This document shows positions 33,291 to 41,129 of a stretch of DNA of 41,129 nt, one piece after another. The notes below the pieces were generated by a model. That model was not told the origin of the DNA and did not search any database. It saw only the letters and a program-made list of their open reading frames with translations. A program made the position numbers and the translations under genes. Location: assembly GCA_026706815.1 (NCBI GenBank), contig JAPOYA010000048.1, positions 1 to 41,129 of the forward strand. Direction: 5' to 3'. The stretch is from Acidimicrobiaceae bacterium (lineage in GTDB: Bacteria > Actinomycetota > Acidimicrobiia > Acidimicrobiales > Aldehydirespiratoraceae). Every line of letters starts with the position of its first letter. Positions within the stretch are counted from its first letter, which is position 1.

Positions 33291-34685
33291 TCAGTTGCCT
33301 CCGTCTATAACGTGTTTGTCGAACAGGTCCCGGATCTCCGCCAGAGCATTCTCCTCGGTCACCCCTGGAATGTAGGTGGTGCCCGCCAACGGCACCTTGG
33401 CCATGGCCGCAGCCTCATAGGTGAGAGCTGCCAGGTCCTCGGGCTCCAGCGAATGAATATCGGTCTTGCCGCACGCCCGGGCCAGCATCTGCACTTCCAT
33501 CGTGAGCGTGATCAGGAAGTTGTAGACCCGCAGCGCCGCCTCATCGACGTCGAGGCGCTTGCGCAACTCCACATCCTGCGTGGCGACGCCGACCGGGCAG
33601 CGGCCCGTGTGGCAGTGGTAGCACTCCCCGGCCGGCACCCCGATGGTGCCCTCATAGTCGGTGACGCCGGGGATCTCCTTGTTGCAGTTGAGAGCCATCA
33701 ACGCCGCGCTGCCGATGGCGATGGCATCGGCGCCGAGCGCCAGGCACTTGGCCACGTCGCCGCCGTTGCGGATGCCCCCTGCGACCACCAAGTCGATGTC
33801 GTCGGCGAGGCCCACGTCCTCAAGCGCCCGACGGGCCTCGGGGATGGCTGCCATCAACGGAATGCCGGTCTCCTCGGTCGCCAGGTGCGGCCCGGCGCCT
33901 GTCCCGCCCTCGGCGCCGTCGAGATAGATCACATCCGGACCGCACTTGGCGGCCATGCGCACATCGTCGTAGACCCGCGCCGACCCCAGCTTCAACTGGA
34001 TCGGGATCTGATAGTCCGTCGCCTCACGCACCTCCTGGATCTTCAACGAGAGGTCGTCAGGGCCGAGCCAGTCGGGATGGCGCGCCGGTGAGCGCTGATC
34101 GATCCCGGCAGGCAGCGACCGCATCTCAGCCACCTGTTCGGTGACTTTCTGGCCCATCAAGTGGCCGCCGAGGCCGACTTTGCAGCCCTGGCCGATGAAG
34201 AACTCCACCGCGTCGGCCAGCATCAGATGATGAGGGTTGAAACCGTAGCGGCTCTGGATGATCTGGTAGAACCACTTGGTCGACAGGTCCCGTTCCGGTG
34301 GGATCATGCCGCCCTCGCCCGAGCAGGTGGCGGTGCCGGCCATGGAGGCGCCCTTCGCCAGAGCCATCTTGGCCTCCAGCGACAGGGCGCCGAAGCTCAT
34401 GCCGGTGATGTACACCGGAATGTCGAGCTCCAGAGGCTTGGCCGCGAACCGGGATCCGAGCACCGTCTTTGTCTCGCACTTCTCGCGGTAACCCTCGATC
34501 ACGAAACGGGTGAGGGTCCCCGGCAGGAAGACCAGCTCGTCCCAATGCGGGATCTTCTTGAAGATCGAGAAGCCGCGCATTCGGTAACGGCCCAGTTCGG
34601 ACTTCACATGGATGTCGTTGATCACCTCGCGGGTGAAGATCCGGCTCTGCCCCAGCACGTCGGTGCTCTTGTTCACTTCGCTCAT
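33291..34685 (-). CDS. mgsC: N-methylglutamate synthase subunit C (glutamate synthase FMN domain)
   Basis: The 464-residue protein is a stand-alone GltS-type FMN barrel: MSFGALSLEAKMALAKGA, GGMIPPERD, YLDGAEGGTGAGP, VVAGGIRNGGDVAKCLALGA. A [3Fe-4S] cluster motif with YHCHTGRCPVG follows. In N-methylglutamate synthase it transfers methylamine from gamma-glutamylmethylamide or free methylamine onto glutamate. The split three-gene form and proximity to gmaS distinguish it from one-piece GltB. Confidence 0.85.
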   Translation of the reverse strand: MSEVNKSTDVLGQSRIFTREVINDIHVKSELGRYRMRGFSIFKKIPHWDELVFLPGTLTRFVIEGYREKCETKTVLGSRFAAKPLELDIPVYITGMSFGALSLEAKMALAKGASMAGTATCSGEGGMIPPERDLSTKWFYQIIQSRYGFNPHHLMLADAVEFFIGQGCKVGLGGHLMGQKVTEQVAEMRSLPAGIDQRSPARHPDWLGPDDLSLKIQEVREATDYQIPIQLKLGSARVYDDVRMAAKCGPDVIYLDGAEGGTGAGPHLATEETGIPLMAAIPEARRALEDVGLADDIDLVVAGGIRNGGDVAKCLALGADAIAIGSAALMALNCNKEIPGVTDYEGTIGVPAGECYHCHTGRCPVGVATQDVELRKRLDVDEAALRVYNFLITLTMEVQMLARACGKTDIHSLEPEDLAALTYEAAAMAKVPLAGTTYIPGVTEENALAEIRDLFDKHVIDGGN

Positions 34686-34719
34686 CGTCGTCTCCTTGTC
34701 TCTCTCGGTGCGGCCCTGC

Positions 34720-35511
34720 TCAGATCACGAGCTTGCGCTCGGACGGCTCAAGCGAGTCGTAGTTGTGCAGTTGCTTGCCGCAGACGAACTTCTCGAACTG
34801 CGGCGGCTCCCCCAGCCCGTGGATCCGGAACTTGCGCTCGATCAGCTCGGCGTCGGCGTCGGTCCATTCGCCGGGCACGCAGTCGACTCCAAGAGAGCTC
34901 ACTTTGCCCGCCACGTAGATCTGGCCGTCGTACATCGAGTCGCCGAGGTTCTGGCCGGCGTTGCCGCAGATGATCTGGCGGCCTCTCTGCATCATGAACC
35001 CGGTGTTGATCCCCACATCGCCCATCACGATGATGGTGCCGCCTTTCTGGTCGATGCCGGTGCGGGCGCCCACGTCGCCTTTCACGATCAGGTCGCCGCC
35101 GCGGATCGCGGCTCCGGTCAGCGAGCCGCCGCCGCGCTCTACCACGACCACGCCCGACATCATGTTCTCGCCGAGCGACCAGCCCACTCGTCCGTTGATC
35201 GTAACTTCGGGCCCGTCGATCAGGCCGCAGGCGAACCAGCCGGGGCTGCCCTCGAAGTGGATCCGGCAGCGCTTCAAGATCCCGACCGCGAGCGAATGCT
35301 TGGAGGACGGGTTGAGCACCGTCACATCGGCTATGCCGTCGTTGTAGATCAGTTTCCGCAGGGCCATGTTGATCTGGCGGATGGTGAGGTCGGCAGCGTC
35401 GAAACGCGCCCGGCTCCCGTCGACCTCGATGTTGTCGGGCATCTCGGCATGGGGCTCGACCAAGCCCCTAGCGTCGTAGGAGACCCCGCTGAGCGAGCCT
35501 ACACTTGCCAT
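34720..35511 (-). CDS. mgsB: N-methylglutamate synthase subunit B (GXGXG domain)
   Basis: The 263-residue protein has a GltB C-terminal beta-helix with repeated G-x-x-G-x-x-x-G turns (AAIRGGDLIVKGDVGARTG, GGTIIVMGDVGINTG, QIICGNAGQNLG). Its start codon is 13 bases inside the mgsA end, so translation is coupled. It supplies the structural channel region of the split synthase. Confidence 0.85.
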   Translation of the reverse strand: MASVGSLSGVSYDARGLVEPHAEMPDNIEVDGSRARFDAADLTIRQINMALRKLIYNDGIADVTVLNPSSKHSLAVGILKRCRIHFEGSPGWFACGLIDGPEVTINGRVGWSLGENMMSGVVVVERGGGSLTGAAIRGGDLIVKGDVGARTGIDQKGGTIIVMGDVGINTGFMMQRGRQIICGNAGQNLGDSMYDGQIYVAGKVSSLGVDCVPGEWTDADAELIERKFRIHGLGEPPQFEKFVCGKQLHNYDSLEPSERKLVI

Positions 35512-36428
35512 ACCAGCACCTCCCGCTCGTAGGGATCACGGGTTTCAACCTCGCGCTTGACCAGAGTCCGGATCGACACTTCCTCGGTGGCCACAGCCAC
35601 CAGTTCGTCGGACTCGAACAGCACCAGCGGTTTGGCCGCCATCTCATCTTTGGCTATCCCCAGCTCGTTGCCGGTGACGCAGACATAGGTGAACACACCG
35701 TCGAGGTCGTCGAGGCTGTCCTTCATGGACGTCTCCAACGACAACCCGCCCGACATCTTCTCGGCCAGGTACACCGCGATGATCTCCGAGTCGCATTCGC
35801 TCTGGAAGCGGTGGCCTGACTGTTCAAGGCGGCGGCGCCACTGGTGGTAGTTGGTGAGCTGCCCGTTGTGGACCACTGCCACATCGGCGAACGGGTAGGC
35901 CCAGTACGGGTGAGCGCTGGCCAGGTCGACCTCGGACTCGGTCGCCATGCGCACGTGTCCGACTCCGTGAGTCCCCCGGAACGAGCCCAGGCCGTACTGG
36001 TCGCTCACGGTCGAAGCGTCGCCCATGTCCTTGATGATCTCCAGCGAACTGCCCAGTGACAGCACCTCACAGCCCGGGACGTCCTCGAGGTAGTCGGCCA
36101 GCGGCTTGAGCTCGCCGCTGTAGCGGACGGTGGCCCGGAAGGCGTAGCCGGTGTCGTTGGTGACCGTCGCCACCTCGGCGCCGATCTTGGCGAGCCGGGC
36201 TTCGACCTCCATTCGGTTGCGCGCCAGCCGCTCCTCCATGCCGAAGCCGGTGCTGCGGTTGGGTTCAGCGAGCACGAACCGGATCACGACGAGATCGTCG
36301 GCCGGCCCGTACACCGCGTAGCCGGTGGAGTCCGGCCCGCGGTGCTTCATTGCCTGCAGCATGGCTGTCAATTCGGCGCCGATGTCGGCTGTGCCGTCGC
36401 GGTGGATCACTCCTGCGATGCCGCACAT
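35499..36428 (-). CDS. mgsA: N-methylglutamate synthase subunit A (class II glutamine amidotransferase domain)
   Basis: The protein begins MCGIAGVIHRDG, placing the catalytic cysteine at position 2. It has MKHRGPDSTGYAVYG, GTHGVGHVRMATES and VVHNGQLTNY, all class-II amidotransferase landmarks. The length (309 aa) fits the stand-alone MgsA/GlxB type. It is expected to release methylamine or ammonia from a gamma-glutamyl amide and pass it to MgsC. It follows gmaS by 80 bases. Confidence 0.85.
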   Translation of the reverse strand: MCGIAGVIHRDGTADIGAELTAMLQAMKHRGPDSTGYAVYGPADDLVVIRFVLAEPNRSTGFGMEERLARNRMEVEARLAKIGAEVATVTNDTGYAFRATVRYSGELKPLADYLEDVPGCEVLSLGSSLEIIKDMGDASTVSDQYGLGSFRGTHGVGHVRMATESEVDLASAHPYWAYPFADVAVVHNGQLTNYHQWRRRLEQSGHRFQSECDSEIIAVYLAEKMSGGLSLETSMKDSLDDLDGVFTYVCVTGNELGIAKDEMAAKPLVLFESDELVAVATEEVSIRTLVKREVETRDPYEREVLVWQV

Positions 36429-36508
36429 GGTGCTACCTCCCTAGTTGGTCGGGGTTTTGCTGTTGTCTTGGTTGTTCTGTTTGAGCGGGGACTGTTGAAG
36501 CAGCCGGA

Positions 36509-37909
36509 TCAGGGCAGGATGTCGAGGTACTCTTCGACGTCCCAGTCCGAGACGGTGTGCAAGAAGCGCTCCCACTCGTCGGTCTTGTAGTGCATGAACA
36601 CCTTGTACATCTCGCCCGGGAGTGCCGACTTGACCACCTCGTCGTCGTCGAACGCCTCAAGCGCTTCGCCCAAGGTGAGCGGGATCTTCTTGACCTGCTT
36701 GCCTTCCTTCATGGCGTCGTAGATGTTACGCTCCTCGGGCTCGCCCGGGTCCAAGTTGCGGTCCAAGCCGTCGTCCATGGCTTTCAGCAAGCCGGCGAAC
36801 GACAGGGCCGGGTTGACCGCGCTGTCCACCGAGCGGTATTCGAAGCGCCCAGGTGCGCTGACGCGCAGCGCCGTGGTGCGGTTCTGGAATCCCCAGTCGG
36901 CGAACACGGGCGCCCAGAAGCCTGTGTCCCAAAGCCTGCGGTACGAGTTGACCGTCGGCGAGGTCAGACAGGTGAGCGCGCGGACATGTTCGAGGATCCC
37001 CCCGATGGCTTTCATGCCGACCGGTCCGGGCAGCTGCGGGTTGTCGCCCTCGGGGAGGAACTTGTTGTTGCCGTCGGAGTCCCACAGCGAGATGTTGTGG
37101 TGGCAGCCGTTGGCCGACACGCCCATGAACGGCTTGGGCATGAAGCAGGGGAACGCGCCCAATTCCCGGCCGACCTGCTTGCACACCTGGCGATAGGTGC
37201 TCAGGCGATCGGCGGTGAGCTCGGCCCGGTCGAAATTGAAGTTGAGCTCCAACTGCCCGGGCGCGTCTTCATGGTCGCCCTGGATCATGTCGAGGCCCAT
37301 CGCCTCGCAGTACTCGACCACTTTGTGGATCAGCGGCTGCAGCTCGGCGAACTGGTCGATGTGGTAGCAGTTGGGCTTGGTCAGGCCCTCGACGGTGGGC
37401 TTGCCGTGCTCGTCGGCTCGCAGCCACATCATCTCCGGCTCGCAACCGGCTCGAAGATGCAGGCCGTGCTTGGCCTCGAACTCGTCGTGGATGCGCTTGA
37501 GGTTGCCTCGGCAGTCCGAGGTGAGGAAAGCCCCGCCGTCTACTTCCTCCTCGCGACCGCGGAACAGCGTACACCAGACCCGTGCCGTGCGGCTGTCCCA
37601 CGGCAGGGGCATGAAAGTCTCCGGTTCGGCGATGCCGACCAGCTCGCGGGCCTCAGGCCCGTAGCCGATGTATTCGCCGTGCCGGTCGATGAACAGGTTT
37701 GCGGTGGAGCCGTAGACGAGCTGGAAACCTTTGCGGGCGATCATGCCGAAATGCTTGGCGGGTATGCCCTTGCCCATGATCCGTCCGGTGACCGAGAGGA
37801 ACTGGCAGTACAGGTACTGGATGTTGTCGGCTTCGATGCGGGCTTCCACCTCCCTTACCTGCTCTTCGCGGCCGTCGGCCCCTACGAACATCTCAAGATC
37901 AGTGGCCAT
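36509..37909 (-). CDS. gmaS: Gamma-glutamylmethylamide synthetase (GlnA-type)
   Basis: ATG 37909 (MATDLEMFVGADG) follows GGGGGAGAC; an upstream in-frame extension lacks homology. The 466-residue protein has glutamine-synthetase motifs: GCEPEMMW, DHEDAPGQLELNFNF, GVSANGCHHNISLW and RFEYRSVDSAVNPALSF. GmaS uses ATP to join methylamine to glutamate. The call over a GlnA-III ammonium enzyme rests on its position as first gene of gmaS-mgsABC. It is preceded by a dyad (38031-38063) related to the one at the mcl/sga promoter. Confidence 0.8.
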   Translation of the reverse strand: MATDLEMFVGADGREEQVREVEARIEADNIQYLYCQFLSVTGRIMGKGIPAKHFGMIARKGFQLVYGSTANLFIDRHGEYIGYGPEARELVGIAEPETFMPLPWDSRTARVWCTLFRGREEEVDGGAFLTSDCRGNLKRIHDEFEAKHGLHLRAGCEPEMMWLRADEHGKPTVEGLTKPNCYHIDQFAELQPLIHKVVEYCEAMGLDMIQGDHEDAPGQLELNFNFDRAELTADRLSTYRQVCKQVGRELGAFPCFMPKPFMGVSANGCHHNISLWDSDGNNKFLPEGDNPQLPGPVGMKAIGGILEHVRALTCLTSPTVNSYRRLWDTGFWAPVFADWGFQNRTTALRVSAPGRFEYRSVDSAVNPALSFAGLLKAMDDGLDRNLDPGEPEERNIYDAMKEGKQVKKIPLTLGEALEAFDDDEVVKSALPGEMYKVFMHYKTDEWERFLHTVSDWDVEEYLDILP

Positions 37910-38030
37910 GTCTCCCCCATCTGGAATGAAATATGAGACCTGTGCGCACCGTTGCTTCGGCACCTCGATCAGCACCTTGGCAACAGATGGCTCAGGCACG
38001 TCCGACCGTAGCACTGCCAATCGGGTGTGT

Positions 38031-38063
38031 CTACTGAGAGTAGTGACTTTTTCCTCTCAGTAG
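38031..38063. promoter_or_regulatory. Inverted repeat upstream of gmaS
   Basis: CTACTGAGAG (38031-38040) and CTCTCAGTAG (38054-38063) form a perfect 10-bp inverted repeat with a 13-bp spacer. The left arm extends into TGAGAGTAGTG, identical to one arm of the mcl/sga dyad. It lies about 120 bases before gmaS and 15 bases after the last PTS gene. It may therefore be an operator, or less likely a terminator, since no T tract follows. Confidence 0.55.
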
Positions 38064-38078
38064 CGTGAAGGGCTGGGT

Positions 38079-38393
38079 TTAGACTTTTCTGCGCGGTGTG
38101 TCGGCGTTCTTCAAAACCTTGCCGTTTGCGTCGAGGATCCCGGCTTTGGAACCCAGCGACAACGGATTGGCGCCGAACAGATCGTCTCGGTTGATCGCCA
38201 CCCAGCGGTAGCCGTTGATCTTCTTGGCACGCTTGAAGGCGCCTTTCAAAGCGGCGGTCTCAGAAGCCACGATTATCGAACCCTTGATCGAGCCCTTGTC
38301 GAAGACAAGATCGGCTTCGCCGCTCGGGTCGGGCGTCGCGCCGACCGCGTTGCTGATCGACTCGGTGAGAGCATTGTGATCAAGCCTGGCCAT
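38079..38393 (-). CDS. Hypothetical 104-aa protein, last gene of the PTS operon
   Basis: The protein is basic and soluble, with SNAVGATPDPSGEADLVFDK, GSIIVASETAALKGAF and YRWVAINRDDLFGANPLSLG. It is not recognisable as a PTS EII domain: there is no conserved phosphocysteine or phosphohistidine. It starts one base after the HPr gene ends, so it is very probably cotranscribed. The function is unknown. Confidence 0.55.
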   Translation of the reverse strand: MARLDHNALTESISNAVGATPDPSGEADLVFDKGSIKGSIIVASETAALKGAFKRAKKINGYRWVAINRDDLFGANPLSLGSKAGILDANGKVLKNADTPRRKV

Positions 38394-38394
38394 T

Positions 38395-38652
38395 TCAGTC
38401 GTCCTCCGTGGTGAGAATCATTTCGACAGCATCGAGAGCGGCTTGCGCATCGGCGCCTTCGACGATCACTCTGGCTGTGTCGCCGGTAGTCGCGCCGAGG
38501 GCAAGCACGCTCATGATGCTCGCTGCATTTGCGGATTTCGCTCCAACTTCGACGCGGACCGTCGCATCGAAGGACTTCATCTGCTCGACAAGAGCGGACG
38601 CAGGACGTGCATGCAGGCCCTGCGGATTGGTGATGATGATCTCTCTGTCCAT
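38395..38652 (-). CDS. ptsH: Phosphocarrier protein HPr
   Basis: The 85-residue protein has the active histidine H14 in GLHARPAS and the regulatory-serine region at S45 (SANAASIMSVLALG). It passes phosphate from Enzyme I to EIIA. No Enzyme I gene is in the window. It sits between EIIA and the 104-residue gene. Confidence 0.9.
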   Translation of the reverse strand: MDREIIITNPQGLHARPASALVEQMKSFDATVRVEVGAKSANAASIMSVLALGATTGDTARVIVEGADAQAALDAVEMILTTEDD

Positions 38653-38682
38653 ATCGATCGGCTCCCAGAGGTCTGAATGAAA

Positions 38683-39135
38683 TTAGTCTTCGTCGGGATC
38701 AGCGGTGAGGCAGTCGTACAGAAACTGCGAATCGGTGGTTGTCCAAAGCCTCTCGCACAGCTCTTCGTCCTGGAGGATCTCGGCGAGCTGCGACAGGACC
38801 CGCACGTGGTCGTCGCCAACCGCGGCCAGCCCCACGACCAAGTGGGCGGTGCCCGCCTGCCAATCGACGCCATCGGGGTGCTGCACCACGACGATCCCGG
38901 TCGAACGGATGTAGTCCTTGCTCTCCAGCAACCCGTGAGGAAGCGCTACGCCATTGCCGAGGTACGTGGACGCCTTCGTTTCCCGCTGCCTCATCCCCTC
39001 GATGTACTCCTCAGAGATCGACCCGCGAGCCATCAGCAGCCCACCGGCGTGCTCAATGGCTTCGTTCATCGAACCGGATTGATGACCGAGCACGATGTCA
39101 TCGGGAGTGAGGACTGAGGCGAGCGAGTCGTCCAT
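38683..39135 (-). CDS. PTS EIIA component, mannitol/fructose type
   Basis: The 150-residue protein has the phosphohistidine motif LGNGVALPHG (H67) and SKDYIRSTGIVVVQHPDGV, which identify a PTS EIIA type-2 domain. It is a separate gene rather than fused to EIICB as in E. coli MtlA. It would hand phosphate from HPr to EIIB. Confidence 0.85.
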   Translation of the reverse strand: MDDSLASVLTPDDIVLGHQSGSMNEAIEHAGGLLMARGSISEEYIEGMRQRETKASTYLGNGVALPHGLLESKDYIRSTGIVVVQHPDGVDWQAGTAHLVVGLAAVGDDHVRVLSQLAEILQDEELCERLWTTTDSQFLYDCLTADPDED

Positions 39136-39142
39136 GGCTAGA

Positions 39143-39472
39143 TCACATCGCGGAGGTGATTGGTTCCCCGGCGGTCAGCGATTTCACGAGTGCCTTCACC
39201 GCCGGATCGTTCATGAACAGGGTGAACGGAATGACTGCTGCCCCCGGGACTTTGGCTTTGGCCTGTTTAGCGAGGCCCTTGTGAACGACGATCACATCGG
39301 CTGCGTCGGTCAGCTGTCCCACTGGTGAATGCACGACGTTGATGTCGAGCTTGGCCTTCTTGACCATCTTCTTGAGCTGGTTGGCGCCCATAAGGCTGCT
39401 GCCCATCCCAGCCTCGCAGGCGTAGACGATGAGCTTGATTTCGTCGGCCTGCTTGGTTACGCGGTCTGACAT
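39143..39472 (-). CDS. PTS EIIB component, mannitol type
   Basis: ATG 39472 follows GAGGGGATAGAC. The 109-residue protein has the phosphocysteine loop VYACEAGMGSSLMGANQLKK (C19), close to mannitol EIIB. It lies between the EIIA and EIIC genes; a long palindrome (39510-39543) separates it from the EIIC gene upstream. Confidence 0.85.
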   Translation of the reverse strand: MSDRVTKQADEIKLIVYACEAGMGSSLMGANQLKKMVKKAKLDINVVHSPVGQLTDAADVIVVHKGLAKQAKAKVPGAAVIPFTLFMNDPAVKALVKSLTAGEPITSAM

Positions 39473-39509
39473 GTCTATCCCCTCGAAAGTGGTGGTTTGT
39501 GTGCGTGCC

Positions 39510-39543
39510 GCGGGGTGGTCTGGACATGTCCAGACCACCCCGC
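39510..39543 (-). other. Perfect 34-bp palindrome between EIIC and EIIB genes
   Basis: Bases 39510-39526 (GCGGGGTGGTCTGGACA) are followed immediately by their exact reverse complement (39527-39543). As RNA this would form a 15-bp or longer hairpin with a tiny loop, in the spacer of an operon. No T tract follows on the minus strand. It may set the EIIC:EIIB ratio by stabilising the upstream mRNA or causing partial termination. A binding site for a dimeric protein is also possible. Confidence 0.6.
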
Positions 39544-39568
39544 AACAAACGTCGAGCCTTAGGCCCGC

Positions 39569-40807
39569 CTATGAGACGCCCGGCACGCCCGCCATGGCAT
39601 CGGCCAAGTCGTCACCTGCGTCATCCGCGTCGGTCATGTCCTTCACTGGGAACAAGCGCAACAGGATGCTGCCCACAAAGAAGGCGGCCGCTACTCCGGC
39701 TGCCATACCTAGCCAAACTCCTGCGGCTGCCGCTCCGTCGCTGGGTGTGAACGTCGCGTAGGCGAACACGCTGCCTGGAGACGGTGGTCCGGTCAGCCCG
39801 GCGTCGAAAATCACGAAGACGATGTCGGCGCTGATACCGCCTGCCCACATTGCGACGATCATCACCGGGTTCATGAGCACGTACGGGAAGTACACCTCGT
39901 GGATACCACCGAAGAAGTGGATGATGATCGAACCGGGTGCGGAGAGCTTGGCGAGGCCCTTGCCGGCGAACCAGTAGGCGAGCAGCAGACCAAGGCCAGG
40001 ACCGGGATTCGTCTCAAGCAAGTAGTAGATCGAGCGTCCGGTCTCTGCGACATCTTCGGTGCCGAGTGGTGTGAGCACTCCGTGGTTGATGGCGTTGTTG
40101 AGGAACAACACCTTCGCAACCTCGATCGGCAGATCCATCAATGGGATGAGGCCGGCGTCGTCGATGCTCTCCACCATGTTGCCGAAAGCGTCGGCGATCT
40201 CTCTCATGATCGGGCCGATGATTCGGTAGCCCAACATGGCCAGACCCATACCGGCGATGCCCTGTGAGAAGTTGTTGACCAACATCTCGAATCCCGCCGG
40301 TGTGCGGGGTTCAAGAGCTTTGTCGATTTCTCGCATTACCCAGCCAGCAAGCGGCCCGGCGACCATGGCTCCCATGAACTGCGGCGCTCCCCCAGCACCA
40401 GCTATGCCGAATGCTGGAGTTGTCAGATCCTTGACTGTGCCGTCCTCAAGGGTGACCCCGGTCCTAGCCGCCGCGTTCATGAGTTCATCCCAGAACCCAG
40501 GTTGCAGGGCAGCGCCAGCGATGACTCCCATTACCGTAATGGCGCCGAGCACGCCGCCTCGGTGGCCGTAGATTAATTTGCCGCCGGTGTAGGCGATCAG
40601 CAGCGGTAACAGGTACCGGATCATCGGGACGACCGTGAGCCCGGTGATCGTGCCCCAGTCCCAACCGAGAGCGTCGTCGCCGATCTTCGACAGCCAGCCA
40701 GTAGGAATGAACAGAGCGGTAATCAAGCCCCAAGCAATGAACGCTCCGATGTTCGGAATGACCATGCTGGACAGAAAACCGCCGAAACGTTGTACACGTT
40801 CTAACAT
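39569..40807 (-). CDS. PTS EIIC component, mannitol type permease
   Basis: ATG 40807 (MLERVQRFGGFLSSMVIPNI) follows GGAGGAC. The 412-residue membrane protein has the EIIC mannitol signatures NIGAFIAWGLITALFIPTGW, NNFSQGIAGMGLAMLGYRII, INHGVLTPLG and IIHFFGGIHEVYFPYVLMNP. It imports a hexitol, probably mannitol, and is the first gene of the operon EIIC-EIIB-EIIA-HPr-104 aa. No hexitol-phosphate dehydrogenase is present in the window. Confidence 0.85.
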   Translation of the reverse strand: MLERVQRFGGFLSSMVIPNIGAFIAWGLITALFIPTGWLSKIGDDALGWDWGTITGLTVVPMIRYLLPLLIAYTGGKLIYGHRGGVLGAITVMGVIAGAALQPGFWDELMNAAARTGVTLEDGTVKDLTTPAFGIAGAGGAPQFMGAMVAGPLAGWVMREIDKALEPRTPAGFEMLVNNFSQGIAGMGLAMLGYRIIGPIMREIADAFGNMVESIDDAGLIPLMDLPIEVAKVLFLNNAINHGVLTPLGTEDVAETGRSIYYLLETNPGPGLGLLLAYWFAGKGLAKLSAPGSIIIHFFGGIHEVYFPYVLMNPVMIVAMWAGGISADIVFVIFDAGLTGPPSPGSVFAYATFTPSDGAAAAGVWLGMAAGVAAAFFVGSILLRLFPVKDMTDADDAGDDLADAMAGVPGVS

Positions 40808-40898
40808 GCGCGGGTCCTCCCCCTGTATACGTAATGCTGACACCAACCTGTCACACACTCGTCACACTTCGCTACTCCCAATACGGCACTAAGGAGAT

Positions 40899-40970
40899 AT
40901 GACAAAACGGCGTAGCGTTCGCTCTCGCGCTCAAATCCGGCAGACGGAAATCCAGTTCGGCGGCAGATGA
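40899..40970 (+). CDS. Possible 23-aa leader peptide or spurious minigene
   Basis: AAGGAG (40891-40896) precedes ATG 40899 at a short spacing. The frame reads MTKRRSVRSRAQIRQTEIQF and three more residues, then TGA. The peptide is very basic. It lies between the divergent EIIC gene and the promoter at 41010-41040. Support is only the ribosome-binding site. Confidence 0.2.
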   Translation: MTKRRSVRSRAQIRQTEIQFGGR

Positions 40971-41009
40971 CCTAGGACTCCGAGAGTATTTCTGTTGATC
41001 CCGCACCGC

Positions 41010-41040
41010 TTGTGTGGAAACCCATCGCCATGCTTATACT
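41010..41040 (+). promoter_or_regulatory. Candidate promoter for the gene cut off at the contig end
   Basis: TTGTGT (41010-41015) and TATACT (41035-41040) are spaced by 19 bases, slightly long. TAGGAG at 41057-41062 and ATG 41068 follow, so a gene starts here and is lost after three codons in the G run. Confidence 0.35.
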
Positions 41041-41077
41041 GAGGGACCTTTTGCCATAGGAGCGCTTATGATTACGT

Positions 41078-41129
<52 letters not shown>

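Noticed and set aside
38031..38063. Inverted repeat as a simple terminator of the PTS operon
   Set aside because: There is no T tract after the stem, and its half site matches the mcl/sga dyad, so an operator is more likely.

Overview
The window looks like one contig end from a high-GC actinobacterium, most plausibly an Acidimicrobiia-type marine or host-associated lineage. This rests on GC-rich codon use, frequent GTG starts, a secreted S-layer-homology/fibronectin-III protein and a family of small coiled-coil membrane proteins. It is an inference from gene content; no rRNA or other marker gene is present. The last 52 bases are pure G and look like a sequencing artefact.

Region 1 (1-13.4 kb) is an unstable accessory zone. 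It holds the 3' end of one fibronectin-III gene, a complete SLH/fibronectin-III gene on the other strand and two more 3'-terminal fragments of the same family. It also holds several coiled-coil/transmembrane paralogues (two identical copies inside a 700-bp inverted repeat), a Schlafen/AlbA-type regulator with three phased operator-like sites, a decayed IS5-type transposase, and an intact IS110-type element whose upstream hairpin is a candidate bridge RNA.

Region 2 (13.5-18.4 kb) carries a GT-C glycosyltransferase, an enolase-superfamily dehydratase, yaaA and a DmdA-like folate-dependent demethylase.

Region 3 (18.5-38 kb) is a methylated-amine/C1 island. Tmm oxidises trimethylamine to TMAO, and Tdm (DUF1989 + GcvT) splits TMAO to dimethylamine and a C1 unit. 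GmaS and MgsABC convert methylamine through gamma-glutamylmethylamide to N-methylglutamate. MtkA/MtkB, malyl-CoA lyase and serine-glyoxylate aminotransferase are diagnostic serine-cycle enzymes. An Amt transporter followed by three tiny membrane proteins probably imports ammonium or methylammonium. The usual dimethylamine monooxygenase and four-subunit N-methylglutamate dehydrogenase are not in the window. Two DAO-family flavoproteins, an unknown 151-residue protein and a Gfa-fold protein occupy that place. A shared dyad motif (TGAGAG-A/T-AGTG) lies in the mcl/sga divergent promoter and upstream of gmaS, suggesting one regulator.

Region 4 (38-41 kb) is a mannitol-type PTS operon (EIIC, EIIB, EIIA, HPr and an unknown 104-residue protein) with a perfect 34-bp palindrome between the EIIC and EIIB genes. 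The contig then ends just after the start codon of another gene.
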